A DNA stretch of 64,000 nucleotides, taken from positions 1 through 64,000 of the forward strand of contig JAHBXV010000035.1 of the NCBI GenBank assembly GCA_019636285.1. The letters are read 5' to 3'. The notes beneath the pieces were generated by a model. The model was given only the letters and a program-made list of their open reading frames with translations. It had not been told where the DNA came from and made no database searches. The position numbers were made by a program, and so were the translations under genes. Positions 25,291-34,869 of this stretch are shown in pieces. The stretch is from Planctomycetaceae bacterium. GTDB lineage: Bacteria; Planctomycetota; Planctomycetia; Planctomycetales; Planctomycetaceae. Each line of letters begins with the position of its first letter. The stretch's first letter is position 1.

Positions 25291-26514
25291 TCAGGATGAG
25301 GCGCGGCGCGAGAAGATCGATCGCAGCCCCTGCAATCCACGCAGGGGAATTCGCCTGACTATCGCGACGGGCGATTTCTCCGCCGACCGCGATTTTTGAA
25401 CAATCCGGCAGGCACCGGTGAACGATTCCGCGATGGACGAGACGGCTTTACTGATGGGGGCCGCCGGGGAATCCACGACGAATGGAACACCCGTGTTGAT
25501 CGAGCGATGAACGGTCCGCGGATCATCGGGAATGAGATGGGCGACACGCGTCGCCAACGCGTGTTCGATCTTGGCGGGAGGAACATTCCCCGGCTCACCG
25601 TGACGATTGGCAAGAACCTGCACGCGATGGCGATCGATTCCGGATTTCTCCAGGTGACTCAAGACGCGCCCGGTATTGCAGACGGAATTAAAGTCCAGGC
25701 GAGTGAGTACCAGGAAGTGCGGTGTCTGAGCCGAGAGCCGCCGGAGCAGATCGGTGTTCCATCCATCCTGACAATCCAGAACGACTTTCGGGAACATGGT
25801 CCTCAGTTCGCGGACCGCGCGCTCGATGAATTCATCGCCAATGACGTCCGGTCGAACGGGTTCGCTGGGAGCGGGCAGCAGGTTGACGCCCGAACCATGT
25901 TCGATCAGCGCTTTTTCCAGCGTTTTTCGATCCAGTTTCTCCGAGCGTCGACACAGATCGAGGATCGTATGACGGGGCTTGAGATTCAGGAGCGAGGCGC
26001 AATTGCCGCTACAGGCGTCAAGCTCCACGAGGCCGCATCGCCCCTGAATGTTCGCCAGCGTCACGGACAGGTTCGTGGCGACCAGGCTTCGTCCCGAGCC
26101 TCCGCTGCCCGACATCACAACGATCAACTCGCCTTCGGAAGCCGCCAGTCCCCGAGTCGCGCCATGTCGGCTGATCGAATGGGGAAGCTCGTCCTCGGCA
26201 AGAGTTTCGTCCACATAATCGTCCGCGCCGGCGCGAATAGCCTCCAGAATCACGCTGGCTTCTTTCGGGCCAACCGCGATGATCACTTCGTTCGTCGTCT
26301 GGCGAAGCTGATGAATCGTCCGCAACGCGGCTGGGGGGCTTTTGCCGACGGTGACAACCAGAAAAATGCCCTGGGTGGCCCGTGCCGCCAGGGCCTGCGC
26401 GGCTTGATCCGGCAAGATCGTATGATCTTCGGGGCAATCGTGGCCCGCGCGACCGAGGGCGCGACGCAAAGCATCCGCCCTGCGAGCGTCGTCCGAAACG
26501 ATGAACCCGATCAT
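25291..26514 (-). CDS. cpaE: CpaE-like MinD-family ATPase with receiver-like N-terminus
   Basis: The ATG at 26514 follows 'agga' by six bases and opens the folded protein; a longer frame begins at 26583. Residues 1-115 form a receiver-like domain ('[20 protein letters not shown]', '[20 protein letters not shown]'), as in CpaE/TadZ proteins that localise the pilus machine. A MinD-type ATPase domain follows, but its P-loop reads SGSGGSGRS at 135-143, with arginine where the conserved lysine is expected. Other motifs ('[14 protein letters not shown]', '[14 protein letters not shown]', '[14 protein letters not shown]') are present. This is the first gene of the cluster. Confidence 0.82.
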   Translation of the reverse strand: MIGFIVSDDARRADALRRALGRAGHDCPEDHTILPDQAAQALAARATQGIFLVVTVGKSPPAALRTIHQLRQTTNEVIIAVGPKEASVILEAIRAGADDYVDETLAEDELPHSISRHGATRGLAASEGELIVVMSGSGGSGRSLVATNLSVTLANIQGRCGLVELDACSGNCASLLNLKPRHTILDLCRRSEKLDRKTLEKALIEHGSGVNLLPAPSEPVRPDVIGDEFIERAVRELRTMFPKVVLDCQDGWNTDLLRRLSAQTPHFLVLTRLDFNSVCNTGRVLSHLEKSGIDRHRVQVLANRHGEPGNVPPAKIEHALATRVAHLIPDDPRTVHRSINTGVPFVVDSPAAPISKAVSSIAESFTGACRIVQKSRSAEKSPVAIVRRIPLRGLQGLRSIFSRRASS

Positions 26515-27252
26515 TGTGATCCTGCCTTCGAGCACCGAGGGGAAGTCGTCTGACTGTGTCGAGGGAAGACACGGCCTGGTCACAAGCGGTTAAAGGAAAA
26601 TGAACAGATTTCCAGAGAACCGGTGGGGACCCATACGTCGGCCGTTGGAGCCCTACCAGCATCAGAATGAGTGATATGTGCTTTCCATCTGGTCACGCCA
26701 GAAGCGAATCGTCGCGATCGGGATCGAAACGACCGACTTTCCAAATCTGTGTCGCGATTGCCGCGCGGTCTATGCAATTTTCTTTTCGTTCGTTCAGTTT
26801 CCGAACGAGACCTCGCGGGCATCGCGAGCGATCCTGAAGCGGATTGTGAAATGAGGGAAAGAAAGCTGCCATCGCCGCGGCAACCTTAATTCCATTCTCT
26901 GAATCTTCCGGCATCGCATGAATACCGAAGACCGTGAAGAATGGACTTCTCCCAGGACGGAAATGGCGAGAAACCATGTCCTGCAGGGGGCTGGGAAAGT
27001 TTCTTTCTCAGGCAAAGAACTTTCACGGTCAGCAGAGGTGAGAAGTCCGGTCACGGAGAAGAGTGACGCACCGCGGGCGCATGGCCGAGTGAGCGGTCAA
27101 GCCACTGAGCAGGCAATCGCATCCCCCCAGTGTCGAAAGCCGTGGCCCTCACGATTCTGGCCGGCCTCGACTCTCTGGACACGGGGATTCAAGGATCGCC
27201 ATCGCGATTGTCGGGCGCTGAAGCACTCGAAGTCGAGGCAACCGAATGATGC
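26515..27252. other. No supported gene
   Basis: About 740 bases upstream of the Tad operon and downstream of the cytochrome gene. Frames are short and lack family features. The Tad promoter should lie in the first 200 bases here, but no clear box pair can be picked. Confidence 0.4.
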
Positions 27253-28695
27253 CTATAGGCAGAGGAGAAACGCCACGAGAGCTTCTTTCTCGTCTTGCTC
27301 GAGTCGCAGTTGCAGGACCAGGTTGAAGAATTCCACGGTATCGTCCAGCGTGAGCAACCGACCGTCGTGATGGTAAGGGGGCGAATCCTTGATGCCGCGA
27401 AGCGTAAATGTCTTGATGGGCCCATCGGCCAGGTTCTTCTGGCCGGCGATCACTTCGGGCTTATAGAACCGTTCCAGGTGGAGATCGTGCATCTTGTCAT
27501 CGAGGTAGAACGGTGCCGGATGACATTCGGCGCAGCGTCCCTTGCCGAAGAAGATCTCTTGTCCCTTCAACTCCTGTTCCGATGCTTTTGACGGATCCAG
27601 CTTTCCAAAAACGTCTAGCTTGGGAGCGGGCGGAAAGTCGAGCATGTTTTGCATCTGGGCCATCATCGCCACCTGGTTTGGCCGGTCCGGCAAATGGATC
27701 CCCTTCTTGGTGGCAATCACATGATCGCCGTCGAAATAGGCGGTCCGTTGCTCGAACTCCGTGAAGTCTTCCACGCTCCGCAACGAACGCTTGGAACCGT
27801 GTATTTGCTGGTTAAACATTCCCCGCAGGCTGACCGTGTCGAGTCGAAAACGTGCGGCTTGCGGCCGAGTGTCGGGATTCAAGTGAAACGCCGCATTTGT
27901 GTGGCCGTTCACGTGGCAATCGAGACACGTCACTCCCAGGGATGCCTCCTTCACCTTTCGGTCTTCGGTCTGATTGAACTGCTGCTGCGGAAAAGGCGTG
28001 AGCAGCAATCGCATTCCTTCCATCTGCACGGGAGTCACTTTTCCCTTCAGCAAGGCATAGTAGTTCCTGATGGTGAGAACCTGGCCCTGCGAGATGTCCC
28101 CCAGTTCCGGACGAGTCGTCAGAAAAATTGGGGGCGGAAACTCGGGAGTCAGGTGGGCAGGCAGATCGAAATCAATGTCAAATCGTTCCAGGTCGCGTTG
28201 CTCGGCTTTGCGAATCGCTTCGATCTGTTCCTTGGGAAAAACTTGTCCCCCCGTCGGGTGATCGGCATGCGGCAAGGGGCGAAAACCATAGGGGAACGCG
28301 TTACTGCTGAGAATGTCCGAGGGGGACATTGTCGCGAGATCCTCCCAGGTCATCCCTGACGGGGGGCGGACGCGGACTCCCCGTTGGACCTGCTTGCGTC
28401 CGCCCGACATGGCGACGTCGGACGGTTTATCGCCCAGGTCGTAGCGCTGCTCAAGCAGGCTCTGTTGCCGCTGCATGAGATCCGGTTTGGCGGCAGTCTC
28501 CTCGTCGAACGTCTCTTCGAACGACTTCGCGGGAACGACAGGCATGTAGGTCTGATCGGAATCGCCCGGCTTCCTCGGTTCAGCCGCTGATCGCTGAGGG
28601 GGTTGGCCGTATGTGCGATTCGTGTCGTCGCAGATCGCGAAGGAAAGCAGCGGCATCAAAGTGGCACATCGAATCCACGATGAGAATTTCATCAT
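27253..28695 (-). CDS. Secreted di-haem cytochrome c (CCP/MauG-like)
   Basis: The 480-residue protein has a short N-terminal hydrophobic leader and two CxxCH haem sites, CLDCH at 257-261 and CAECH at 388-392. The second lies in a typical cytochrome c peroxidase-like C-terminal domain ('LKGQEIFFGKGRCAECHPAP', 'FTLRGIKDSPPYHHDGRLLT'). The N-terminal 200 residues are charged and unassigned. Family members reduce peroxides or oxidise protein substrates in the periplasm. A good site 'aaagagg' precedes the ATG at 28695. The receiver gene lies nine bases upstream on the same strand, so the two are probably co-transcribed. Confidence 0.8.
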   Translation of the reverse strand: MMKFSSWIRCATLMPLLSFAICDDTNRTYGQPPQRSAAEPRKPGDSDQTYMPVVPAKSFEETFDEETAAKPDLMQRQQSLLEQRYDLGDKPSDVAMSGGRKQVQRGVRVRPPSGMTWEDLATMSPSDILSSNAFPYGFRPLPHADHPTGGQVFPKEQIEAIRKAEQRDLERFDIDFDLPAHLTPEFPPPIFLTTRPELGDISQGQVLTIRNYYALLKGKVTPVQMEGMRLLLTPFPQQQFNQTEDRKVKEASLGVTCLDCHVNGHTNAAFHLNPDTRPQAARFRLDTVSLRGMFNQQIHGSKRSLRSVEDFTEFEQRTAYFDGDHVIATKKGIHLPDRPNQVAMMAQMQNMLDFPPAPKLDVFGKLDPSKASEQELKGQEIFFGKGRCAECHPAPFYLDDKMHDLHLERFYKPEVIAGQKNLADGPIKTFTLRGIKDSPPYHHDGRLLTLDDTVEFFNLVLQLRLEQDEKEALVAFLLCL

Positions 28696-28704
28696 TGGCC
28701 TCTT

Positions 28705-29145
28705 TCATGTTGCAAAGCTTGGGAGCTGAGACGTAAGGCACCGGCTGGCATTCCCGTCCCGGCTATGGACACGCTTGGAACATGAGGGTTGGATATGCAC
28801 AGCGCCCGTCAGGTGCTGCAAGAGTTCCGTCATGTGCAACGGTCGCTGTAACTTCGCAACCACGTTCGGAAAGTCCCACTCATTCAGATGTTCCGGGGTA
28901 TCGCCGAGATGCACGACCGGAATGGTGCGAAGGATGGGGCATGCGTCCATTTCCGCCAGGACTCCTTCGCTGCCGCCCCACGGCAGCAGGGAATCCAGCA
29001 GCAAGACGTCGGGAGCAAAACTCTCCAGAAGTTCTAGGCATTCCAGCCCGTCAAATGCGATACGCGTCTGGTGGCGGTCGTGGTGGAGGTGTGTCTGCAG
29101 CACTTCGACGAAGGGCTCTTCCACGTTCGCGATAAGAATCCGCAT
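28705..29145 (-). CDS. Stand-alone receiver-domain protein (CheY-like)
   Basis: The 146-residue protein is one receiver domain with a 30-residue tail. The phospho-acceptor is D51 ('PDVLLLDSLLPWGG'), the acidic pair is replaced by E9-E10 ('NVEEPF'), the Thr/Ser switch position is in 'PVVHLGD', and the C-terminal lysine is in 'VVAKLQRP'. No output domain is attached, so it would act by binding a partner. No histidine kinase is adjacent. It lies immediately before the cytochrome gene on the same strand, suggesting joint expression. Confidence 0.8.
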   Translation of the reverse strand: MRILIANVEEPFVEVLQTHLHHDRHQTRIAFDGLECLELLESFAPDVLLLDSLLPWGGSEGVLAEMDACPILRTIPVVHLGDTPEHLNEWDFPNVVAKLQRPLHMTELLQHLTGAVHIQPSCSKRVHSRDGNASRCLTSQLPSFAT

Positions 29146-29582
29146 GTCACCCAGTCTCCGGAACGATGTTTTGTTTAAGGGGAGTTAGCCTTGCGACCGA
29201 GGTTGCCGAGGCCTTCGGCGATCACTGTCCGTCGCCCAGATGCGTTATTGCTTGAGAAACCGATGTGAGTCGGATTGCAAGTGTTTGGACGCCACAGGCA
29301 AACCCGTTGGTGGCAGAAGGGCAACGGGTTATATCACGACGTTTCCCGGCTAAAAGATCACAGTATTTAGTGCCGTCAAAACCCTCTGGACGTCGCAAGT
29401 CGCCCTGAATCAGTCGACTTTTCTCAGCCGCCAACCGGGTTTTGACGGAGGCTCTATGGAACTTTCGGGCTTTCTGCCGGGTGTCATCGTGTGAATCGCT
29501 CACGGGTCGGCGAGCGATCAGGATCGACACAGAGTCCATCCAGAACGCGTTCTGAATGAACTCTGCGTCGGCTTGTCTGTGG
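29146..29582. other. No supported gene; one inverted repeat
   Basis: The main feature is a perfect 9-base inverted repeat aacccgttg / caacgggtt (29301-29309, 29322-29330) with a 12-base loop. It lies about 250 bases past the stop of the secreted protein encoded at 29583-30044 and could help end its transcript, though no T-run follows. Confidence 0.4.
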
Positions 29583-30044
29583 TTATTGGGGAAGTTCGGG
29601 TACCAGCAGAAGTTCTTCCCCGCTGAAGGAAAGACCACCCCGGGCACGACCCGAGGTAAATCCGGTAATGCGGGCCGGCGTGTTATTCTGACGAGCCCGC
29701 TCGCCAAAACGACCCTGGGCCTGCTTGGGATCAATGACAATCGCCAGGAATTCGACGTCAACGCCGACTTCCGTGTCCAGACGCGTCCAGACGCCGCGGA
29801 TGATCGTGATTGGGCCACGTCCACCCCTGCCGTTCACTGAATAGGTTCCTTCCGCGACAACGTCGAGATCTGTCGCGAAGGTAAACGTTCCATTGTCGAA
29901 TGTCAGCAGGCCATCGACATTGGCTTCTCCCCGGACCGATACCGTCGTGTCAAAAATCAATCCGTCCACGTCCGCGCGGGCCTCGTTCCCCGCCAACAAG
30001 ACCGTGGCAAGTCCAGCCGCCATCAGCGCCGTCAGTTTGTACAT
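29583..30044 (-). CDS. Small secreted protein, uncharacterised
   Basis: The 153-residue protein begins with a clear signal peptide ('MYKLTALMAAGLATVLLAGN', cleavage near 'ARA|DVD'). The mature part is beta-rich and repetitive ('DGLIFDTTVSVRGEANVDGL', 'FDNGTFTFATDLDVVAEGTY'), probably a single extracellular beta-sandwich or short solenoid. No family is recognised. It is a monocistronic gene, far from the Tad locus. Confidence 0.6.
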   Translation of the reverse strand: MYKLTALMAAGLATVLLAGNEARADVDGLIFDTTVSVRGEANVDGLLTFDNGTFTFATDLDVVAEGTYSVNGRGGRGPITIIRGVWTRLDTEVGVDVEFLAIVIDPKQAQGRFGERARQNNTPARITGFTSGRARGGLSFSGEELLLVPELPQ

Positions 30045-31089
30045 GATTGCCGACTCCTCGAATGCGTGTTCATGATCGGTATGCGACGTGTCACGACGCG
30101 TGACTCGCTCTCGGACATACCAGAGAGGCCGTCGATGTCCAGGCCGTGTCGAAGCTGCTTTTCACCTGTCCGACACCCCCATCGCGGGCCGTGGAGGCAG
30201 TCTGCAACATCCATGCCGACTTTATGGGCACCATCCAGGGGATTCGCTACTTTTTGTTGGTTGAGGTGTTGGCAATGTCAAGAAGCAGTTTTCCCTCTTC
30301 GCATCGTCAGGCCGCGAAGGCCAGGACTCCCGGCTCTTTGGGTATCGCACTTGTGTTATGCCAGCCGCCTGATGCTCGCCGACGAGCCAGTCTGCTCTCC
30401 ATTCAACCAATCCCATCCTCGGGTCTCATGGCTAGTCCGTTGTGGGGATGACAGGCGGTCCCGCTTCCTCCCTAGGGAAGCCCCCCAGGCGTCCCCGCGC
30501 GACGCTGGAAAACTTGTCGATTCCCCTGAAAAAGCAGGGTCTACTCGCAGGTGGATCCTGTGCCGCCGCAGACAATGCGTCTGGTCAAATTCGCTGCCCG
30601 GCACCGGCTCTGGAGTGGGGAGAACAAGCTACCCGAGCAAGACGTTCGCGCGGAAACGGGATTCGTCTCACGGGGGCATGATCGGGGGCATGATCTAGCC
30701 ACTTTTCGCGTTGCCAAGGCGTCGAGCGAAGTGCGAGAGAGTCTGCACATCTGTCGCGTGGCAAGATCGCACAGTGGGGCAAAATACTTCGGCGGATCGT
30801 CTCATTGACACGAGCAATGCCGACAGTTGCATCAAAATGTGAGTCGGTAACCGCGCGAACACTCCCTTGGCGACACAACCGGAGATGATCCCGGCGCGGG
30901 GCTTCTCTCCCTTACGCTGTTCCTCGAGTCCACCTATTCAAACTAGGTGATTTCTCGGGAAACATCACCCGCAAGACCTGATTGGCTCAAAACGTGCTGA
31001 CTCAATGCTTCTGGTGGAAGAATTCCATCCACTCCGCGCCCGGTTTTCGCATGTCGCTCGCGGATGTTCCTATCGAAGAAAAAGACATC
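30045..31089. other. About 1 kb without a supported gene
   Basis: I see only Arg/Pro/Ser-rich frames on both strands and no known RNA motif. The stretch separates the minus-strand secreted-protein gene from small plus-strand frames. Confidence 0.4.
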
Positions 31090-31311
31090 ATGGCAACCAA
31101 ACGAGATCAGGGCGCATTGCTCGCGGCAGCCTTTCTGGGGACCGTCCTTGCCATTCCGGCGGCAATGGCGCAAAAGCCGGCCGTGCCGCTGGCGACTCCC
31201 CCACGACTGCCCTCGGTCACCGTACCGCCACGCGCGACACAATCTCCAGAGTTCCAATCCGCAGGCGACAGCACGACCCTGCCGGTTCTCAATCTGGCAC
31301 GTAACTCGTGA
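31090..31311 (+). CDS. Short Pro-rich secreted peptide, tentative
   Basis: The 73-residue frame starting at ATG 31090 has a signal-peptide-like N-terminus ('GALLAAAFLGTVLAIPAAMA', cleavage after 'AMA') and a Pro/Thr-rich remainder ('PLATPPRLPSVTVPPRATQS'). The ribosome-binding site is only a purine run. It may be a genuine small exported protein, or chance. Confidence 0.4.
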   Translation: MATKRDQGALLAAAFLGTVLAIPAAMAQKPAVPLATPPRLPSVTVPPRATQSPEFQSAGDSTTLPVLNLARNS

Positions 31312-31407
31312 GCTCTCCTCGATCCTGGCGGAAACGACGTTTGGATTGACCCACGCAACGGATTCAAGGGTGGTCAAGCTCATCGTTCACCGAATAAGGT
31401 TCCTATC

Positions 31408-31728
31408 ATGCTCTACCGAACATTCCTCGCGGTCTTGTCATGCGGATCGATTGCGATTGAGGCGTTCGTGGTATCCGCGCCTCTGCTCTGTATCGGTACC
31501 GAGGTCGACGGCCGGGAAGCCTTGCACGGACAGATAACCGGCCAGGCTGAACAACCGGGAGACGACGGTGTCCCCAACGCGGACGAAGTTCTGGGAATGT
31601 CTTCCGTCGCCGTGACGGGCACGGCCAGTCTGGTGCAGTTGGTCCTGGCAGCCACCGCCCTGGTTCGACGCCGTTTCGTGGACGGGGATGGCTTCACCGA
31701 TACGTTCCCGACATCAGCCGGTTCGTGA
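31408..31728 (+). CDS. Small hypothetical protein with signal-like N-terminus
   Basis: The 106-residue frame begins 'MLYRTFLAVLSCGSIAIEAF', hydrophobic with a plausible signal or membrane helix, and has a second weaker hydrophobic patch ('SLVQLVLAATALV'). It has no recognisable domain and no strong ribosome-binding site. It lies convergent to the APH-like gene. Confidence 0.38.
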   Translation: MLYRTFLAVLSCGSIAIEAFVVSAPLLCIGTEVDGREALHGQITGQAEQPGDDGVPNADEVLGMSSVAVTGTASLVQLVLAATALVRRRFVDGDGFTDTFPTSAGS

Positions 31729-31783
31729 GCAAGTTTCGCGGCGGGCAACTTTGCGAATGGCTCGCCCGAGCATCAGTCCGGTT

Positions 31784-32788
31784 TCAGACATCCGCGAGTA
31801 GGCGATTTAAGACCGTCGATCCCATGGGCACATGACGGGGCTCGCCACTGTTAACCAGTGTGAGCCCGAAGTGGATAGCCCATCCCATCGCTCGCCTTAC
31901 CAGTGCGTCATCGGCCCCGTACGCTTCGAGGATCGCCCGGCGAAGGCGTGCGGATTCTATCAACGTCCAGGCACAAGCCAGGTCGTTGGCGGGATCGCCT
32001 CCATTCAGGTCGCCCCAGTCAATAAGACCCACGAGGCGAGATTCATTCACCACGACATTGCGCGCATGCAGGTCTCCATGCAGCCATACGCGCTGCTCGG
32101 TTTCTGGCGCGTGACACGCATCGCGCCAGATCGCGGCCAGCCGCTGGGCGGTGATTCCGTCACGTTGTTCAAGACTGTGGAGACGGTCTTTGACGAGATC
32201 GTTCTTCGCTCGTAGCGAGACGCCGCGGAAGGGATTCCTGGGGGCTGCCTCGGGGGCCGGTTGATGGAGCGAGACGAGTGTCTCGGCGAGTAACGAGACG
32301 TCAGCCGGTGCGAAACTGTGATGTTCGGCGGTAAGACCGGGAATCCAGTTCACGACGCTCCATGGCCACGGGAACAGCGTGCTCGGCTTGCCGATATGCA
32401 CGGGCACGGGTATTTCGAGCGGCAGTCGCGGCGCGAGGATTGGGAGCCAAGCCTGTTCGTTCGCTAACAGCCCAGCGGCGGCGGCTCGCCTGGGAAGCCG
32501 AACGGCATGTCGACTTCCCAGGCGATACGTCAAGTTGTCCCAGCCTTCATCAACCAGGGAGATTGTCCCATGAGACAACGACGGACAGTCGACTTCGAGG
32601 AGCCGACGAACCACCGCCACGTCGACATGGATTTCTGCCGGAGGAAAACTCAAGGGGTTCGGCCTCTCATTTGGGGCGGGCAGGTCGTCGCCGAGAGTGC
32701 AGCATACCACGTTGGGAATAATTCGCTGTTCGGTCCGGCAATCAACTTCCAGGGCTTTTTTGGCCGATGGGGTCACTCCCATGGCCAT
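31784..32788 (-). CDS. Aminoglycoside phosphotransferase-fold kinase
   Basis: The product (up to 334 residues from ATG 32788) has APH-family kinase features: 'VDEGWDNLTYRLGSRHAVRL' as the nucleotide-binding region, the Brenner motif 'HGDLHARNVVV' in the C-terminal third, and the metal-binding 'LIDWGDLNGGDPANDLA'. APH-fold kinases phosphorylate small molecules such as aminoglycosides, choline or macrolides; the substrate here cannot be predicted and resistance is not implied. The first 50-60 residues lack family character, so the true start may be an internal ATG/GTG. It is divergent from the sigma-factor operon, 77 bases away. Confidence 0.75.
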   Translation of the reverse strand: MAMGVTPSAKKALEVDCRTEQRIIPNVVCCTLGDDLPAPNERPNPLSFPPAEIHVDVAVVRRLLEVDCPSLSHGTISLVDEGWDNLTYRLGSRHAVRLPRRAAAAGLLANEQAWLPILAPRLPLEIPVPVHIGKPSTLFPWPWSVVNWIPGLTAEHHSFAPADVSLLAETLVSLHQPAPEAAPRNPFRGVSLRAKNDLVKDRLHSLEQRDGITAQRLAAIWRDACHAPETEQRVWLHGDLHARNVVVNESRLVGLIDWGDLNGGDPANDLACAWTLIESARLRRAILEAYGADDALVRRAMGWAIHFGLTLVNSGEPRHVPMGSTVLNRLLADV

Positions 32789-32865
32789 TTTGCCCTTTTT
32801 GGTTGCGGCGTCCCGAAAAGAGCGTGGAATACTTGAAGGGATCGTTATCTCCTCGCGAGGCCCTA

Positions 32866-33411
32866 ATGACTGACGCCGCCGATCCCGTTGCCGCGACTCC
32901 AGACGAAGAGATGGTCGGGTTGATTGCCCAGGCTCAGCGGCGGCTGTACGCCTTCATCCTGACACTGGTCCGCCGCACGGCCGATGCCGACGATGTTTTG
33001 CAGGAAACCAACGCCGTTCTTTGGCGAAAACGGGCCACGTTTCGGCGAGAGAGCGACTTCTTCGCCTGGGCGTTCGAGATTGCCCGTTTGCAGGTGCTTG
33101 CCTGGCGCGGACGGCAAGCGAGAGGGGCCGATTTGTTCGAGCCGGCGCTGTTGGCGGAAATCGCGGCGACGGCAATGGCCGAGTCCGTTGAGTATAGCCG
33201 CCGGGAAACCGCCTTGGCCGGATGTCTCCAGAGGCTGCCAGAGAGTCAGCGAACACTGATCCTCCATCGGTATCAGCCACGGGTCGCGGTGCAATCCATG
33301 GCTGCCGAGATGGGGAAATCGGCCAAGGCCGTGTCGGAGTCGCTACGGCGAATTCGTGACATGCTGCGAGAATGTATCGAGCGGACTCTGGCGGCGGAGT
33401 CGTCGGGATGA
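32866..33411 (+). CDS. ECF RNA polymerase sigma factor
   Basis: The ATG at 32866 follows 'gagg' by five bases. The 181-residue protein has sigma region 2 ('RRTADADDVLQETNAVLWRK', 'DFFAWAFEIARLQVLAW') and region 4 ('CLQRLPESQRTLILHRY', 'VQSMAAEMGKSAKAVSESLR'), and no regions 1 or 3, as in ECF sigma factors of the planctomycete/verrucomicrobial type. It directs polymerase to its own regulon, probably controlled by the FecR-like protein encoded next. Coupling is tight: its stop overlaps the FecR start as ATGA at 33408-33411. Confidence 0.88.
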   Translation: MTDAADPVAATPDEEMVGLIAQAQRRLYAFILTLVRRTADADDVLQETNAVLWRKRATFRRESDFFAWAFEIARLQVLAWRGRQARGADLFEPALLAEIAATAMAESVEYSRRETALAGCLQRLPESQRTLILHRYQPRVAVQSMAAEMGKSAKAVSESLRRIRDMLRECIERTLAAESSG

Positions 33412-34787
33412 ACGACAACGTCGATTCCAGAGCCGACGAACGGACGGTCCTGCTGAACGGACTGGCCGATGACTTGCTCACCCCGGAGCAAGAGCAGCAC
33501 CTGGCCGACTTGTTGCGAACGGACGCTGGTTTTCGCCGCGAGTATGTGCGCTTCTGCCAGCTTCAGACCCAGTTGATGTGGGTCTCCGCCATGGTGAGCG
33601 AGCCCGGGACCACCCTCACGGCACCTGTCGATCTGGTAGTCGAGCCGCGAGCCGGTCGCCAGAAGTGGCGCGGACGATTCATGACCTGGACGACGTTGGT
33701 CGGCGTGGTTGCCGTCGCGATCGCAATCGGGCTTGTGCGGACGAAGCCGGAGCCGCTGACGAAAGTTCCGATCGGCGTCATCGCCAGTGTTCAGGGCCGG
33801 GTTCGGGTGCTTCGCGACGGCGAACCGCCGCTCGAAGTGAGTCCGGCATCTCTTTCGCAATCGGGTTGGCCACTGGAGCCAGGTGATCGACTGCAAACGG
33901 AATTCCTGGAGTCCGCGGCTGTCGTCCTCGCCGATCAAACACGACTCGTGATCGGTCCCAGGACCATCCTGAGTCTCAGTGAAAAGTCCGACAATCAGGT
34001 AAGACTCGCGAGTGGCCGGATCACGGCCAATGTGGCTCCGCGGTCGGCGGATCACCCGCTGACGTTCGTCACTCGAGAGGCAACGGTTCACGTTCTGGGA
34101 ACCCGTTTGGAGTTACTGGCCGTGCCAGAGCGGACCGACGTCGCGGTCACGGAAGGAAAAGTCCGCGTGACGAGAACAGCAGACGAAGCGACTGCCGACG
34201 TGGGAGCGGCGCAGTTCGTTGCGGTGACCTTCACCGGTCCGCTCCCGGTTATCGACTGGCCTCTTGCCCCCGATCTCTGGAGCGAAGACTTCGAGAACGG
34301 TTTGCCCCCCGGCTGGAGCGGGCGGATGGTGCGGGAGGGGCTTCCGTCCGGATCTCGCGGTGCCGTGGAGGCTGTCGCCCTATCGGGTTCCCGGGGCCGT
34401 TTGGTAGCAGCAGCTTCTCCTTTGAGAAAGCAGGGATTGTTCGCGTGGCATGCCGATACGGTGCTGCATCTGACGTATCGCGTGCCGCCTCCCGCGTGGT
34501 TTCATATCAATCTCCTGGTCCGCTCATACCATCGGCCGGAGCCATTGCGGGCCTGGTGTCGAGTCGATCCCGAACTGTGGCAAACGAAGCCCGGCGAGTG
34601 GCGAACGGCCAGCATTCCTTTGTCGGAGTTTCAGTTCTCCGGGGTCGAACTTTCGGGCGAGGAACTGGGGCGAATTCCGGTCCAACTGAGTTTCTCCGGA
34701 CCGGTGGATTTTCCGGGAGTGGTCATCGATGAGGTCCGAGTGGACCGAAGCAACCGGCTTCCGTGGGATGATTCGCCGTCAGAATGA
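33408..34787 (+). CDS. FecR-like membrane anti-sigma/sensor protein
   Basis: The 459-residue protein starts at ATG 33408 inside the sigma gene's end. Its cytosolic head contains 'LLTPEQEQHLADLLRTDAGF', as in FecR-like anti-sigma proteins, then one membrane helix ('TTLVGVVAVAIAIGLV', near 95-110), then a FecR domain ('ASVQGRVRVLRDGEPPLEVS', 'GTRLELLAVPERTDVAVTEG'), and a C-terminal carbohydrate-binding or LamG-like region ('EDFENGLPPGWSG' to the end). It probably relays surface signals to the sigma factor. Confidence 0.85.
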   Translation: MNDNVDSRADERTVLLNGLADDLLTPEQEQHLADLLRTDAGFRREYVRFCQLQTQLMWVSAMVSEPGTTLTAPVDLVVEPRAGRQKWRGRFMTWTTLVGVVAVAIAIGLVRTKPEPLTKVPIGVIASVQGRVRVLRDGEPPLEVSPASLSQSGWPLEPGDRLQTEFLESAAVVLADQTRLVIGPRTILSLSEKSDNQVRLASGRITANVAPRSADHPLTFVTREATVHVLGTRLELLAVPERTDVAVTEGKVRVTRTADEATADVGAAQFVAVTFTGPLPVIDWPLAPDLWSEDFENGLPPGWSGRMVREGLPSGSRGAVEAVALSGSRGRLVAAASPLRKQGLFAWHADTVLHLTYRVPPPAWFHINLLVRSYHRPEPLRAWCRVDPELWQTKPGEWRTASIPLSEFQFSGVELSGEELGRIPVQLSFSGPVDFPGVVIDEVRVDRSNRLPWDDSPSE

Positions 34788-34869
34788 AACTGGTCCAAGA
34801 CAAAAAACGATTGGTACCGCTGGTCGTAGAGATAAGAAATATCCGTCTAATCCCGGAAGAGATTCTCTT

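Noticed and set aside
30045-31089. Possible structured RNA in the 1-kb gap
   Set aside because: No long stem, known riboswitch core or terminator was seen by eye.
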